A stretch of 30,129 nt of DNA from SOKG01 sp964502665. Lineage in GTDB: Bacteria; Chloroflexota; Dehalococcoidia; SZUA-161. This document shows, one piece after another, positions 14,678 to 21,496 of this stretch. Made by a program: the position numbers and the translations under genes. The number at the start of each line of letters is the position of its first letter. Within the stretch, counting starts at the first letter, position 1. The stretch is from the NCBI GenBank assembly GCA_964502665.1, contig CAZCXP010000010.1:1-30129 (forward strand), given 5' to 3'. The notes below the pieces were generated by a model. The model was given only the letters and a program-made list of their open reading frames with translations, did no database searches and had not been told where the DNA came from.

Positions 14678-15574
14678 ATGGCGAAGAGCTTCAGGGAAGC
14701 CCTCGGCTCCGGCGAGTTCGTAATAACCAGCGAGATCGGCCCGCCGAAGGGCACTAACATCGAGAATATGCGCCACCATATCGACCTACTCAAGGACAAG
14801 GTGGACGCGCTCAACGTTACCGACCACCAGAGCTCGGTGATGCGCTTCCCCTCTATCGGCGGCTGTCTGGAGATCAAAGAGCACGGTGGAGAACCCATAC
14901 TGCAGATGACCTGCCGCGATCGCAACCAAATGGCTCTTCAGGCCGAACTCCTCCTGGCCTACACAAGGGGTATAAGGAATGTCCTCTGCCTTACTGGCGA
15001 CGCGATCCCGGTTGGAGACCACAAGGAGGCCAAAGGCGTCTTCGAGCTCGACTCAGTCCAACTCCTCAGGGCTATCAGGCAAATGGAGTCGGGAAAGGAC
15101 CTGGGAGGAAACGACCTCGATGGAGCGGTTGAGTTCTGTGCCGGGGCCATAGTCACCCCCGAGGCAAACCCAATCGAACCTCAGCTTATCAAGTTCGAGA
15201 AGAAAATCGAGGCCGGAGCTGAGTTCATCCAGACCCAGGCGATCTACGACCTGGATAACTTCAGCAAGTTCATGGAGTATGCCCGTCAATTCCCGGTCAA
15301 GATTCTGGCCGGGATAGTCCTGCTCGTATCGGCGAGGATGGCGAAGTATATGAACGAGAACGTGCCCGGCATTCTCGTACCCCAGGACCTGATCGACGAA
15401 CTGGCGAGCGCGCCCAAAGGGGAAGCACTCAACAAAGGCATCGAGATCGCCGGACGCATGATCGCTGCACTGAAAAAGGATTCGATGTGCGATGGGGTGC
15501 ATGTAATGGCCATCGGCAGGGAAGAGGTAGTCCCCGATATCCTGGCGGCGGCTGGAATAGACGCCCACAAATAG
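14678..15574 (+). CDS. metF: MetF, methylenetetrahydrofolate reductase
   Basis: 298 residues. ATG 14678 is chosen, with GAGGAGGA just before; the open frame runs back to 14543 but overlaps metV. It is a TIM-barrel flavoprotein that reduces 5,10-methylene-THF to 5-methyl-THF. The family signature begins ITSEIGPPKGTN, with Glu19 at the position of the catalytic acid (FFPP region in E. coli MetF). NVTDHQSS, CRDRN, LCLTGD and FIQTQAIYDLDNF match the flavin and folate sites. This is the short MetV-dependent form, with no regulatory domain and no NAD(P)H site of its own. Its electrons should therefore come through MetV. It is the last gene of the 7697-15574 cluster; a hairpin follows ten bases after the stop. 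Confidence 0.93.
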   Translation: MAKSFREALGSGEFVITSEIGPPKGTNIENMRHHIDLLKDKVDALNVTDHQSSVMRFPSIGGCLEIKEHGGEPILQMTCRDRNQMALQAELLLAYTRGIRNVLCLTGDAIPVGDHKEAKGVFELDSVQLLRAIRQMESGKDLGGNDLDGAVEFCAGAIVTPEANPIEPQLIKFEKKIEAGAEFIQTQAIYDLDNFSKFMEYARQFPVKILAGIVLLVSARMAKYMNENVPGILVPQDLIDELASAPKGEALNKGIEIAGRMIAALKKDSMCDGVHVMAIGREEVVPDILAAAGIDAHK

Positions 15575-15583
15575 CAGACCGTC

Positions 15584-15606
15584 ACGGGCGATGTTCGGTC
15601 GCCCGT
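15584..15606 (+). terminator. Terminator of the FdhA/NuoEF/MetVF operon
   Basis: ACGGGCGA (15584-15591) pairs with TCGCCCGT (15599-15606) around a 7-base loop, starting ten bases after the metF stop and followed by TTCAGCTTT. The position fits the end of the operon; the T-tract is interrupted. Confidence 0.6.
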
Positions 15607-15645
15607 TTCAGCTTTACAAACTCCGCTTTAGCCGGCTTGTGGCAG

Positions 15646-15674
15646 TTGATTAGCATATCCTCCTATGCTAACAT
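15646..15674 (+). promoter_or_regulatory. Operator-like dyad overlapping a possible promoter
   Basis: TTAGCATA (15650-15657), spacer TCCTCC, and TATGCTAA (15664-15671) form an exact 8-base inverted repeat. A weak promoter overlaps it: TTGATT (15646-15651), a 17-base spacer, TAACAT (15669-15674). A dyad covering promoter boxes 27 bases ahead of the lipoprotein gene suggests repressor control; the regulator is unknown. Confidence 0.4.
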
Positions 15675-15697
15675 AAGCCATCCCGACCATCCCACAC

Positions 15698-16930
15698 GTG
15701 GCAAAGGGGAGTCTCATTAATCTCAGCAAGCTTATTCCCGTCACTTTGGTTTTCCTGGTTCTGTTGTCCGGCAGCCTCGCCTGTGGAGGAGGCGGGGCAC
15801 TACCTACAACTACACCCACATCAACGCCCAGCCCGACCGCTACCACCTCCCCTGCGGCAACTCCCACCCCCACCCCTGCCCCTGCCACACCGACACCCAC
15901 CACCACCGCCGCAGTCAGCGAGATCAGCATTATCTCAGCCACCACTGAGGCCGACTTCCCATCGTCACTCACATTCTGCCTCGAGGCAGAAAGCCCCGAC
16001 GACATAGACCATATAGTGCTGCGATACAAGGTTAATAAGATCGCTCTGGCACGGCTGATAACCGAAGTCGAACCGGAATTCACGTCTGGCGACCAAGTGG
16101 AGGCAAGCTGGACCTGGGATACGCGCAAGGCAAGCCTGCCTCCGGGTGCAGAGCTCCAATATCAGTGGCTAGTGGAGGATGTTCAGGGGCATGAGGCTCA
16201 GACTTCCTGGGCAAGCCTCGTCTTCCACGACTCGCGCTACGATTGGCAAATCCTGACGGAGGCAGACGTTACCCTATACTGGTACAGCGGCAGTCAATAC
16301 TTCGGACTGCAGCTGATGGATGCGGCACAAGATGCGCTGGACAAGCTCGCTGCTGACACCGGGTCTCACCTGGAAAGGGGGGTCAAAATATACGTCTATG
16401 CCAACTCTGAGGAACTCCGCGGTGCTCTGATATTCCCCACTGGATGGGAGGGTGGCGTTGCCTTCACCGAGTACGGCATCGTCGCTGCCGGCATATCCTC
16501 CGGTGACCTGGATTGGGGGAGGCGAGTGGTGGCGCATGAGCTGGCGCACCTTGTCATACACCAGATGACCTACAACCCCTATAGCGACCTGCCCACCTGG
16601 CTTGACGAGGGTCTGGCGATGTATGCCGAAGGCGACTTGAGAGAGGACTGCGGGTCTCTTCTAGCCAAGGCTATCTCGAAAGACAACCTGATCTCGGTGC
16701 ATTCGCTCTGTAGCAGCTTTCCCGCCGACCCTGCGCAAGCCGGCCTTTCATATGGTCAAAGCTACAGCCTGGTAGATTTCCTGATTCACACCTACGGTGA
16801 TGAGAGGATGCTTGAGCTGCTGGGCGTATTCAAAGAAGGCAGCACCTGTGACAACGCTCTACAGGAGGTTTACTCTTTTGACATAGACGGCCTGGAAGAG
16901 CTATGGCGGGCGTACATAGGCGCCAGTTAG
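15698..16930 (+). CDS. Lipoprotein zinc metallopeptidase of the peptidase MA-like type
   Basis: 410 residues from GTG 15698. No clear ribosome site precedes this GTG; an ATT seven codons in has AAAGGGGAG ahead and is a remote alternative. A hydrophobic signal segment (residues 11-28) ends in the lipobox SLAC, so Cys29 would be lipidated and the protein displayed outside the membrane. Residues 32-70 are a Thr/Pro linker. A beta-sandwich-like region follows. The catalytic domain has HELAH (His280, Glu281, His284) and a downstream DEGLAMY with Glu304, the gluzincin arrangement for one zinc ion. The C-terminal region (SYGQSYSLVDFLIHTYG) is typical of the family. Substrate is unknown; a role in cell-surface protein turnover is inferred. 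It stands alone, bounded by a terminator on each side. Confidence 0.85.
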   Translation: MAKGSLINLSKLIPVTLVFLVLLSGSLACGGGGALPTTTPTSTPSPTATTSPAATPTPTPAPATPTPTTTAAVSEISIISATTEADFPSSLTFCLEAESPDDIDHIVLRYKVNKIALARLITEVEPEFTSGDQVEASWTWDTRKASLPPGAELQYQWLVEDVQGHEAQTSWASLVFHDSRYDWQILTEADVTLYWYSGSQYFGLQLMDAAQDALDKLAADTGSHLERGVKIYVYANSEELRGALIFPTGWEGGVAFTEYGIVAAGISSGDLDWGRRVVAHELAHLVIHQMTYNPYSDLPTWLDEGLAMYAEGDLREDCGSLLAKAISKDNLISVHSLCSSFPADPAQAGLSYGQSYSLVDFLIHTYGDERMLELLGVFKEGSTCDNALQEVYSFDIDGLEELWRAYIGAS

Positions 16931-16969
16931 CGGGGCATACGGCGTCCGTTTGGACACCAGAATACAGTA

Positions 16970-17013
16970 GCTGCGCCCACCGAGATGGAGTCCATCTTCG
17001 CCGTGGGCGCAGC
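16970..17013. terminator. Long bidirectional terminator between convergent genes
   Basis: GCTGCGCCCAC (16970-16980) pairs with GTGGGCGCAGC (17003-17013), and inside it AGATGGA (16983-16989) pairs with TCCATCT (16991-16997). The two stacked stems form one long hairpin. It lies 39 bases after the lipoprotein stop on the plus strand and 22 bases after the stop of the minus-strand gene at 17035, as expected for a shared terminator. Confidence 0.75.
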
Positions 17014-17034
17014 CATTATTGTCCGCTTCGTTTG

Positions 17035-17175
17035 TTAGGCTTTGCCTATTCTGAATACCTTGGTGCCGCACTTGGGACATACACCTTGAGTAGCGGGTTT
17101 CTTGTTTTTCATTGTGATAGATCTTGGGTCCTTGATTTCCACCTTGGTCCGGCACTTCATGCAGTAGGCTTGCAT
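17035..17175 (-). CDS. DUF5679 zinc-ribbon mini-protein
   Basis: 46 residues. ATG 17175 is chosen because AAGGAGAG lies just upstream; the longer frame to 17238 covers the promoter instead. Two CxxC pairs, CMKC near the start and CPKC near residue 36, predict a single zinc ribbon. The conserved lines KVEIKDP and GTKVFRIGK match the DUF5679 family as I remember it. Function is unknown; such ribbons usually bind nucleic acid or protein. The gene is monocistronic, between a good promoter (17210-17238) and the long terminator at 16970-17013. Confidence 0.85.
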   Translation of the reverse strand: MQAYCMKCRTKVEIKDPRSITMKNKKPATQGVCPKCGTKVFRIGKA

Positions 17176-17209
17176 TGTAACTCTCCTTTCCTTAAGGTTC
17201 CTGCGAAGC

Positions 17210-17238
17210 AGAGTAGCAGACAATCGTACGCATGTCAA
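17210..17238 (-). promoter_or_regulatory. Promoter of the DUF5679 gene
   Basis: On the minus strand, a perfect TTGACA (17238-17233) is followed by a 17-base spacer and TACTCT (17215-17210), which is preceded by TGC to give an extended -10. The predicted start lies about 30 bases ahead of the ATG at 17175, leaving room for the AAGGAGAG ribosome site. Confidence 0.55.
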
Positions 17239-17277
17239 TAGGTTTCACAGGCAATTTCGGCACAATTATCAGGTCAA

Positions 17278-17778
17278 TCATGTAGAAGCAGTAAGATTCA
17301 ACTCTATGTTGCCACCTTTTTCCCAACTCGCTGTCTGGTCTGCGGTATGGCTGCCGATTATGAAGGTCACCGGTGTGCCTTCAGCGTAAGACTTGCCCGC
17401 CGGCGGTTCTATCTTTATGAAGTATGTCGATGGGCCATACACGGTCTCTCCTGTGGTGGTGCCATACGGATCACCCGCTATTATGACTGTTATCATGGTG
17501 CCGTCAGCAACATCGGCGCCATCCAATTGCACCATGCCATGGAAACGGCAGGGGAGGTCTGTGACTGGTGGCGATGTCGGCGTAGGTGAGGGCGCCAGTG
17601 TGGGCGTCGGTGCAAGCGTAGGCGTAGGCGTGAGCACAGCAGTGGCGGTAGGTGAAGGTGTTGCTGAGGGGCTTCGGGTAGGGGTGGGGGTGGGCGCTTC
17701 CTCCGTACCACAACCGACCGTGACAAGGACAAGCGCCAGTGTCAACAACAGGGTTACAACAATTGCTTGCTTTCTCAT
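17278..17778 (-). CDS. Small lipoprotein with Thr/Pro linker and one beta domain
   Basis: 166 residues, ATG 17778, with AAAGGAGAGG upstream. The signal segment (residues 5-21) ends in TVGC, so Cys23 is the likely lipidation site and the protein is anchored to the outer face of the membrane. Residues 28-72 are a repeated TP/SP linker. Residues 76-166 form a small domain starting CRFHGMVQLDGADVADGT and ending in GNIELNLTAST. The pattern resembles Ig-like or carbohydrate/surface-binding modules seen in Chloroflexota proteins; I cannot name the family firmly. No catalytic motif is visible. The linker type matches that of the metallopeptidase at 15698. Confidence 0.75.
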   Translation of the reverse strand: MRKQAIVVTLLLTLALVLVTVGCGTEEAPTPTPTRSPSATPSPTATAVLTPTPTLAPTPTLAPSPTPTSPPVTDLPCRFHGMVQLDGADVADGTMITVIIAGDPYGTTTGETVYGPSTYFIKIEPPAGKSYAEGTPVTFIIGSHTADQTASWEKGGNIELNLTAST

Positions 17779-17935
17779 TTCCTCTCCTTTTCACTGTGAG
17801 TTAGCACTATGGCCGAAGTGGAAGGCGGCCGCCGCGCACTCCGGGGGGGATTCTAGTCCAGCCCTTCTAAGCGATTATAACCTATTTGTCAATTATTTCA
17901 CCTATTTGGGCTTGATTCATCTTCTTGAGTTACTA

Positions 17936-17974
17936 AAGAGCCTGGGGGCCGTTCTCACGTACTCCCAGGCTCTT
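17936..17974 (-). terminator. Terminator of the small tandem-protein genes
   Basis: AAGAGCCTGGG (17936-17946) pairs with CCCAGGCTCTT (17964-17974), an 11-pair stem around a 17-base loop. It lies 80 bases beyond the stop of the minus-strand gene at 18054. It is symmetric and could act in either direction. The rest of the 17779-18053 gap shows no gene. Confidence 0.6.
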
Positions 17975-18053
17975 CTTTGGGATTGCAGTTGATGCTCAGG
18001 AAATACTGTTTGTAGCGCTTCACCTCTGTTAGACTTCACATGTTGCGTATCCG

Positions 18054-18311
18054 TTAAGACGACACCGGCTGAGCTGGGAGCAGCGTGCTCATCTGGGCCA
18101 GATAAACGAGATAGTTCTCAGCGATGGTCATCAATGAACCGACGATGTTTTTACCCATCTCGGTCATCTCTGGAAGGTTGTGACCAACAAGATACCACTC
18201 ACAGTCCACTTTTTGCCATGTGAAGCCGCCCGAGCCAGCTTCAAACAGGTGTCCCGCCATCTCCTGCAGGAAGGATATGATATAGGCCATCCAATTTGCC
18301 ATTCCTCCCAT
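18054..18311 (-). CDS. Small protein of unknown family, tandem paralogue without signal peptide
   Basis: 85 residues. The start ATG 18311 is chosen because AAGGAGGT lies seven bases ahead; an ATG at 18359 has no such site and would overlap the upstream gene. I do not recognise the family. The product shares a conserved core with the gene upstream: ANWMAYIxSFxxEMAGxLF, SGGFxW, EWxLV, then LPEMTEMGKxxVGxLMT. The first part looks like an amphipathic or membrane-associating helix. There is no signal peptide and no Cys pair. A C-terminal tail (ENYLVYLAQM) is unique to this copy. It probably arose by tandem duplication and is co-transcribed with the gene at 18343. Confidence 0.65.
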   Translation of the reverse strand: MGGMANWMAYIISFLQEMAGHLFEAGSGGFTWQKVDCEWYLVGHNLPEMTEMGKNIVGSLMTIAENYLVYLAQMSTLLPAQPVSS

Positions 18312-18342
18312 TACCGTACCTCCTTCAGCACCATCAGTATTG

Positions 18343-18729
18343 TCAGAAGGGGCCCCCATAGGTGAATGCTGTCATTAATCGACCGACAAAGTCTTTGCCC
18401 ATCTCAGTCATCTCCGGAAGTTGTCGACTAACAAGCACCCACTCACCGTCGATGTTTGCCCATGCGAAGCCGCCTGAGGCAAGGTCAAACAGGCGTCCCG
18501 CCATCTCTTCAAAGAACGAGAGGATATAGGCCATCCAATTTGCCACTCCTGTAACGGTCTCTCCACTTACCGGGTCACAGGTTCCATTGCCGGTGCCACT
18601 GCTCAAAGCAACGCTTCCCGACACAGGGCCCTGGGCCGATGCCGACAGTGCCGGCACAGCTACGAATACGCACGTCACCACCAACAGCAGAGCAGCAACA
18701 CACAGGGCCACCTTCTTCTTAGGATTCAT
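18343..18729 (-). CDS. Small secreted protein of unknown family, tandem paralogue with signal peptide
   Basis: 128 residues from ATG 18729, chosen because the sequence then begins with a textbook signal peptide: MNPKKK, a hydrophobic stretch (residues 7-27) and a likely cleavage after ASA (residue 32). No strong ribosome site is seen there. An ATG at 18765 and the longer frame to 18819 are alternatives. The mature part, about 96 residues, carries the same core as the protein at 18054 (ANWMAYILSFFEEMAG...LPEMTEMGKDFVGRLMT). I do not recognise the family. The export signal suggests a periplasmic or external location for this copy only. There are 31 bases between its stop and the start of the next gene. 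Confidence 0.6.
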   Translation of the reverse strand: MNPKKKVALCVAALLLVVTCVFVAVPALSASAQGPVSGSVALSSGTGNGTCDPVSGETVTGVANWMAYILSFFEEMAGRLFDLASGGFAWANIDGEWVLVSRQLPEMTEMGKDFVGRLMTAFTYGGPF

Positions 18730-18964
18730 CGGAACCAAACCTAGACATCTGTCATCTTTCCTCATCTTGGCGGCACAAGCCTGAGCTTTCCTCGAACGCA
18801 GGTTAGCATAGTTCCACATACGCTATAAATCGCCCAAATATACTTTTCACACGAGGAAATAGTAATAGTACTGGTACGGGATCAGACAGCGGGTTGATCG
18901 TCGTCAAGAGCAGAGCCGGGGGAGCCCCAGCCACTGCGCAGCTTCGGCCGGATTCATTCAATCG

Positions 18965-18993
18965 TTGACCTTGCCGGTGTCTGATGATAGAAT
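18965..18993 (+). promoter_or_regulatory. Distal promoter candidate for the 19173 gene cluster
   Basis: TTGACC (18965-18970), a 17-base spacer, and TAGAAT (18988-18993) preceded by TGA, an extended -10. Both boxes have a single mismatch to consensus. It would produce a leader of about 170 bases. Confidence 0.55.
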
Positions 18994-19109
18994 GCTCGCC
19001 ACGAGAGGCTAATCGAACGGTCTACTAAGAGACTCTTGGCCGGATTCTATGAGGATCACATTAAGAATGAAGCAGACAATTGAGCGCTCCCGGTTGCGAC
19101 CGGTGAGGC

Positions 19110-19138
19110 TGGACGTTGCCCGCGGAGTAGACTATACT
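19110..19138 (+). promoter_or_regulatory. Proximal promoter candidate for the 19173 gene
   Basis: TGGACG (19110-19115), a 17-base spacer, and TATACT (19133-19138). Initiation near 19145 would leave a short leader with the GAGGAGGG ribosome site just before ATG 19173. Confidence 0.4.
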
Positions 19139-19172
19139 TGGGCTCACAACCAAATCATTGAGGAGGGCAAAG

Positions 19173-19733
19173 ATGGAAGAGATGGCGGAGAAACTGGGAA
19201 TCAGGGTTGGCAAGGGCAAGGTTGGCCCGGAGGTTCTTAAGACTTACCAGGAGACGGTTGCACCAAAGGTCCTTCAGACAGTGGTGCGGGGCATCATGAA
19301 AGGTGTCTTTGAGCTGGATGAGGAAGCCAGAAATAAGGTTCTTGAGGAGATGGGGAGGGCCTGTTACGAGGGTTTTCAAGAGTTTGTCGGGACACCTCCC
19401 ACCGGCATGGATATCGAGGGCGCCTGTGAATGGTTGGATAACTCAGTACCCCACAACAGGCGGTTTCAGAGGGCGGGAGACACCATTTATTGGGAGGCGG
19501 ATATCGAAGACACGTACGGGGGATGCATGTGTGTTCTGGTGCGGCTTGGCATCATCGAGCCAAGGCCTGAACTGTGCATCTGCGCCACTCACTACTGCAA
19601 GCGTGCATTTGAGGAGATGACGGGCAAACCTGTGGAGGGAGAGCTGGTAGAAACTTTGAATAGTGGCTCCCGGAATTGCGTATTCAGGTACCACTTCCAG
19701 CCCACTCCCTATAGCTCCAAGTGCGGCAAATAG
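19173..19733 (+). CDS. Cys-rich protein resembling the ATC-hydrolase-like (PF14196/V4R-like) family
   Basis: 186 residues, ATG 19173, with GAGGAGGGC upstream. An N-terminal helical half (residues 1-75, ARACYEGFQEF) precedes a Cys-rich half with CMCVLVRLGI, the cluster LCICATHYCKRAFEEMTGKPVE, and a final beta hairpin SRNCVFRYHF. From memory this layout matches proteins annotated as L-2-amino-thiazoline-4-carboxylic acid hydrolase-like or DUF6144, which have a V4R-like ligand-binding fold. The actual reaction in this group is generally unknown. The Cys spacing would allow metal or Fe-S binding, but no ligand set can be named. It stands about 100 bases ahead of a family I CoA-transferase gene, so an accessory role in acyl-CoA metabolism is plausible but unproven. 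Confidence 0.6.
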   Translation: MEEMAEKLGIRVGKGKVGPEVLKTYQETVAPKVLQTVVRGIMKGVFELDEEARNKVLEEMGRACYEGFQEFVGTPPTGMDIEGACEWLDNSVPHNRRFQRAGDTIYWEADIEDTYGGCMCVLVRLGIIEPRPELCICATHYCKRAFEEMTGKPVEGELVETLNSGSRNCVFRYHFQPTPYSSKCGK

Positions 19734-19831
19734 ATACGGCGGCTGCCCTGCTGCCATTGAAAAAGGACCTTTTCCGATTCTTAGGGGTGACAGCTCCTAA
19801 CATAGAGACGACGGCTAAGGAGAGGCAAGCG

Positions 19832-21361
19832 ATGAGATTTCCACACATCACCGAGTACAGGGAGTATAGGAACGACTGGAAGGAGGACTATAAAAGGAAA
19901 CTGGTCTCGGCTGAGGAGGCGGCTAAGGTTGTTAAGTCGGGGGACAGGGTTGCTTTGCCCTTTGCCCACTCTACGGCAGTCCCTGCCGCCCTGGGGAAGC
20001 GCAAGGACGAGCTGAGAAACGTGTATCTCGAGATCAACGCCCCCTCGCTCGACCCCTGTTGGCTCCAGCCTGGCTGTGAAGAGAACTTCTTCGTTGGTGC
20101 TATACATTTCCTGGGAGGGATGGGGCGCCCCTCGCATGATGCCAAGGTATGCTCCTTCATACCGTGTCTCATGTCCCTCCGGCCGAAGCTCTGCGATGAG
20201 GACCGGATGCATGGAGGAAGGGGCATCAACGTCTTCATAACCAATGTTTCTCCGCCAGATAGACATGGCTTCTGCAGTTTTGGGCCCCATTTATGGAACA
20301 AGAGGAGCTATGCCACGAGGGCCAAGGTTGTCATCGCCGAGGTGGATGAGAACATGGTCTACCCTTATCGGGGCGGCAATCTTGTTCACGTATCTGAGGT
20401 CGATTACTTCGTCGAGGCGCCAACCGATCGAGTAACCGATGAGCAGATCAAAGAACTCATCCTCAGTACAGTCAAGGATGAGAAGAAGCAGCAACAGTGG
20501 ATAGTGGCTATGACAAAGGCTAACAAACACGAGCCGGAGTACACTGCGCGGGGATACAATCTGATGGGGCCACTGATGGATATACTGAGCCCCGACTTTT
20601 TCACTGCAGTTATGGGGATGGAGGACCCTTATCCCGAGGCCAAGGTCATGGCGGGATACGTGAGGGAGCTGATCAAGGATGGCGATACCATCGAGATCGG
20701 TGCCGGCAGGCCGACGACGTGGTTGCCAAGAGTCGGACTCTTCGATGGTTATGAGGACCTGGGGATTCACTCCGAGATGTCGGCCTGGGGCCAGCCCGAA
20801 TTGATAAGGCAAGGGGTGTTTACCGGGAAGAGGAAGACCCTTCATCCAGGAAAGGCTATTTACTCCGCCTTGGATGGCGCCGGTTGGGATGAATACATCT
20901 GGATGAGCGACAACCCCCTTATTGAGATGTACGACGCTGAATATATTCATAACCCCACGGTCATTGCCCAGAATGAGAACATGGTCTCAATTAACAGTAT
21001 TCTTCAGGTTGACCTCACCGGCCAGATAACCTGTGAGAGCCAGTTTGGGCCTCGATTAGTCAATGGCCCCGGAGGACAGCTAGACTTCCATTTGGGCGCT
21101 TATATGGCTAAAGGAGGGAGGGCAATCAGCATGCTGCGCTCCATTGCCTTTGGCGGCAGTTCCACTATCGTACCTCAGATGCCCGAGGGCTCCCTGGTCA
21201 CCATACCACGTCAGTTCGCCGACTACGTGGTCACGGAGCATGGCATAGCCTCTCTTGCGGGGAAGAGCCACCGGGAGAGGTCTGAGGAGCTTATCGCCAT
21301 CGCTCATCCCGATTTCCGGGCTGAGCTCAAGCAGGCAGCCAAGAAGATGTTCTGGCCGTAA
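19832..21361 (+). CDS. Family I CoA-transferase (acetyl-CoA hydrolase/4-hydroxybutyrate CoA-transferase type)
   Basis: 509 residues. ATG 19832 is chosen, with AAGGAG ten bases ahead; the open frame to 19721 extends into non-homologous sequence. It moves CoA between an acyl-CoA (usually acetyl-CoA) and a free acid through a glutamyl-CoA thioester. The catalytic Glu is Glu315 in LGIHSEM. IEIGAGRPTTWLPRVG, NGPGGQLDF and the C-terminal EHGIASLAGKSHRERSEELI are typical of the AbfT/Cat1-like group. It is somewhat longer than the roughly 440 residues usual for 4-hydroxybutyrate CoA-transferases, mainly through an N-terminal extension and an inserted segment rich in DEKKQQ near residue 215. The next genes encode a 2-hydroxyacyl-CoA dehydratase, which suggests that it activates the hydroxy acid substrate, as GctAB does in glutamate fermentation. 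Confidence 0.88.
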   Translation: MRFPHITEYREYRNDWKEDYKRKLVSAEEAAKVVKSGDRVALPFAHSTAVPAALGKRKDELRNVYLEINAPSLDPCWLQPGCEENFFVGAIHFLGGMGRPSHDAKVCSFIPCLMSLRPKLCDEDRMHGGRGINVFITNVSPPDRHGFCSFGPHLWNKRSYATRAKVVIAEVDENMVYPYRGGNLVHVSEVDYFVEAPTDRVTDEQIKELILSTVKDEKKQQQWIVAMTKANKHEPEYTARGYNLMGPLMDILSPDFFTAVMGMEDPYPEAKVMAGYVRELIKDGDTIEIGAGRPTTWLPRVGLFDGYEDLGIHSEMSAWGQPELIRQGVFTGKRKTLHPGKAIYSALDGAGWDEYIWMSDNPLIEMYDAEYIHNPTVIAQNENMVSINSILQVDLTGQITCESQFGPRLVNGPGGQLDFHLGAYMAKGGRAISMLRSIAFGGSSTIVPQMPEGSLVTIPRQFADYVVTEHGIASLAGKSHRERSEELIAIAHPDFRAELKQAAKKMFWP

Positions 21362-21399
21362 TGGCGCAATCCCCAGCAGCTGCGCTCTCAACGAAGGAT

Positions 21400-21428
21400 T
21401 TGAAAGAACTCTGGAACTGTCTTACAAT
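21400..21428 (+). promoter_or_regulatory. Promoter of the dehydratase operon
   Basis: TTGAAA (21400-21405), a 17-base spacer, and TACAAT (21423-21428); one mismatch to consensus in each box. It lies in the 135-base gap between the CoA-transferase and the first dehydratase subunit and would start transcripts near 21435, exactly at the left arm of the hairpin at 21434-21457. Confidence 0.6.
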
Positions 21429-21433
21429 AGTAG

Positions 21434-21457
21434 CGAACACCCACGACCAGGTGTTCG
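21434..21457 (+). promoter_or_regulatory. Hairpin at the expected transcript start of the dehydratase operon
   Basis: CGAACACC (21434-21441) pairs with GGTGTTCG (21450-21457) around an 8-base loop, followed by TCTGTTCC. It may be a DNA operator, a 5'-end stabilising hairpin of the dehydratase mRNA, or a terminator for the upstream CoA-transferase gene. Its exact overlap with the predicted start site favours the first two. Confidence 0.5.
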
Positions 21458-21496
21458 TCTGTTCCAAACGTTATGTACAGCAGGGAAGGTGATTTT

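Larger units (their letters stand above)
18730..19172 (+). other. Divergent 440-base intergenic region
   Basis: It lies between the minus-strand pair at 18054-18729 and the plus-strand gene at 19173. I see no gene. It carries two good plus-strand promoter candidates (18965-18993 and 19110-19138). Between them are short inverted repeats, AAGAG/CTCTT around 19028-19038 and CCGGT/ACCGG around 19090-19103. Transcription from the first promoter would give a leader of about 170 bases. The open frame at 19049 inside it has no ribosome site and runs out of frame into the next gene. Confidence 0.5.
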
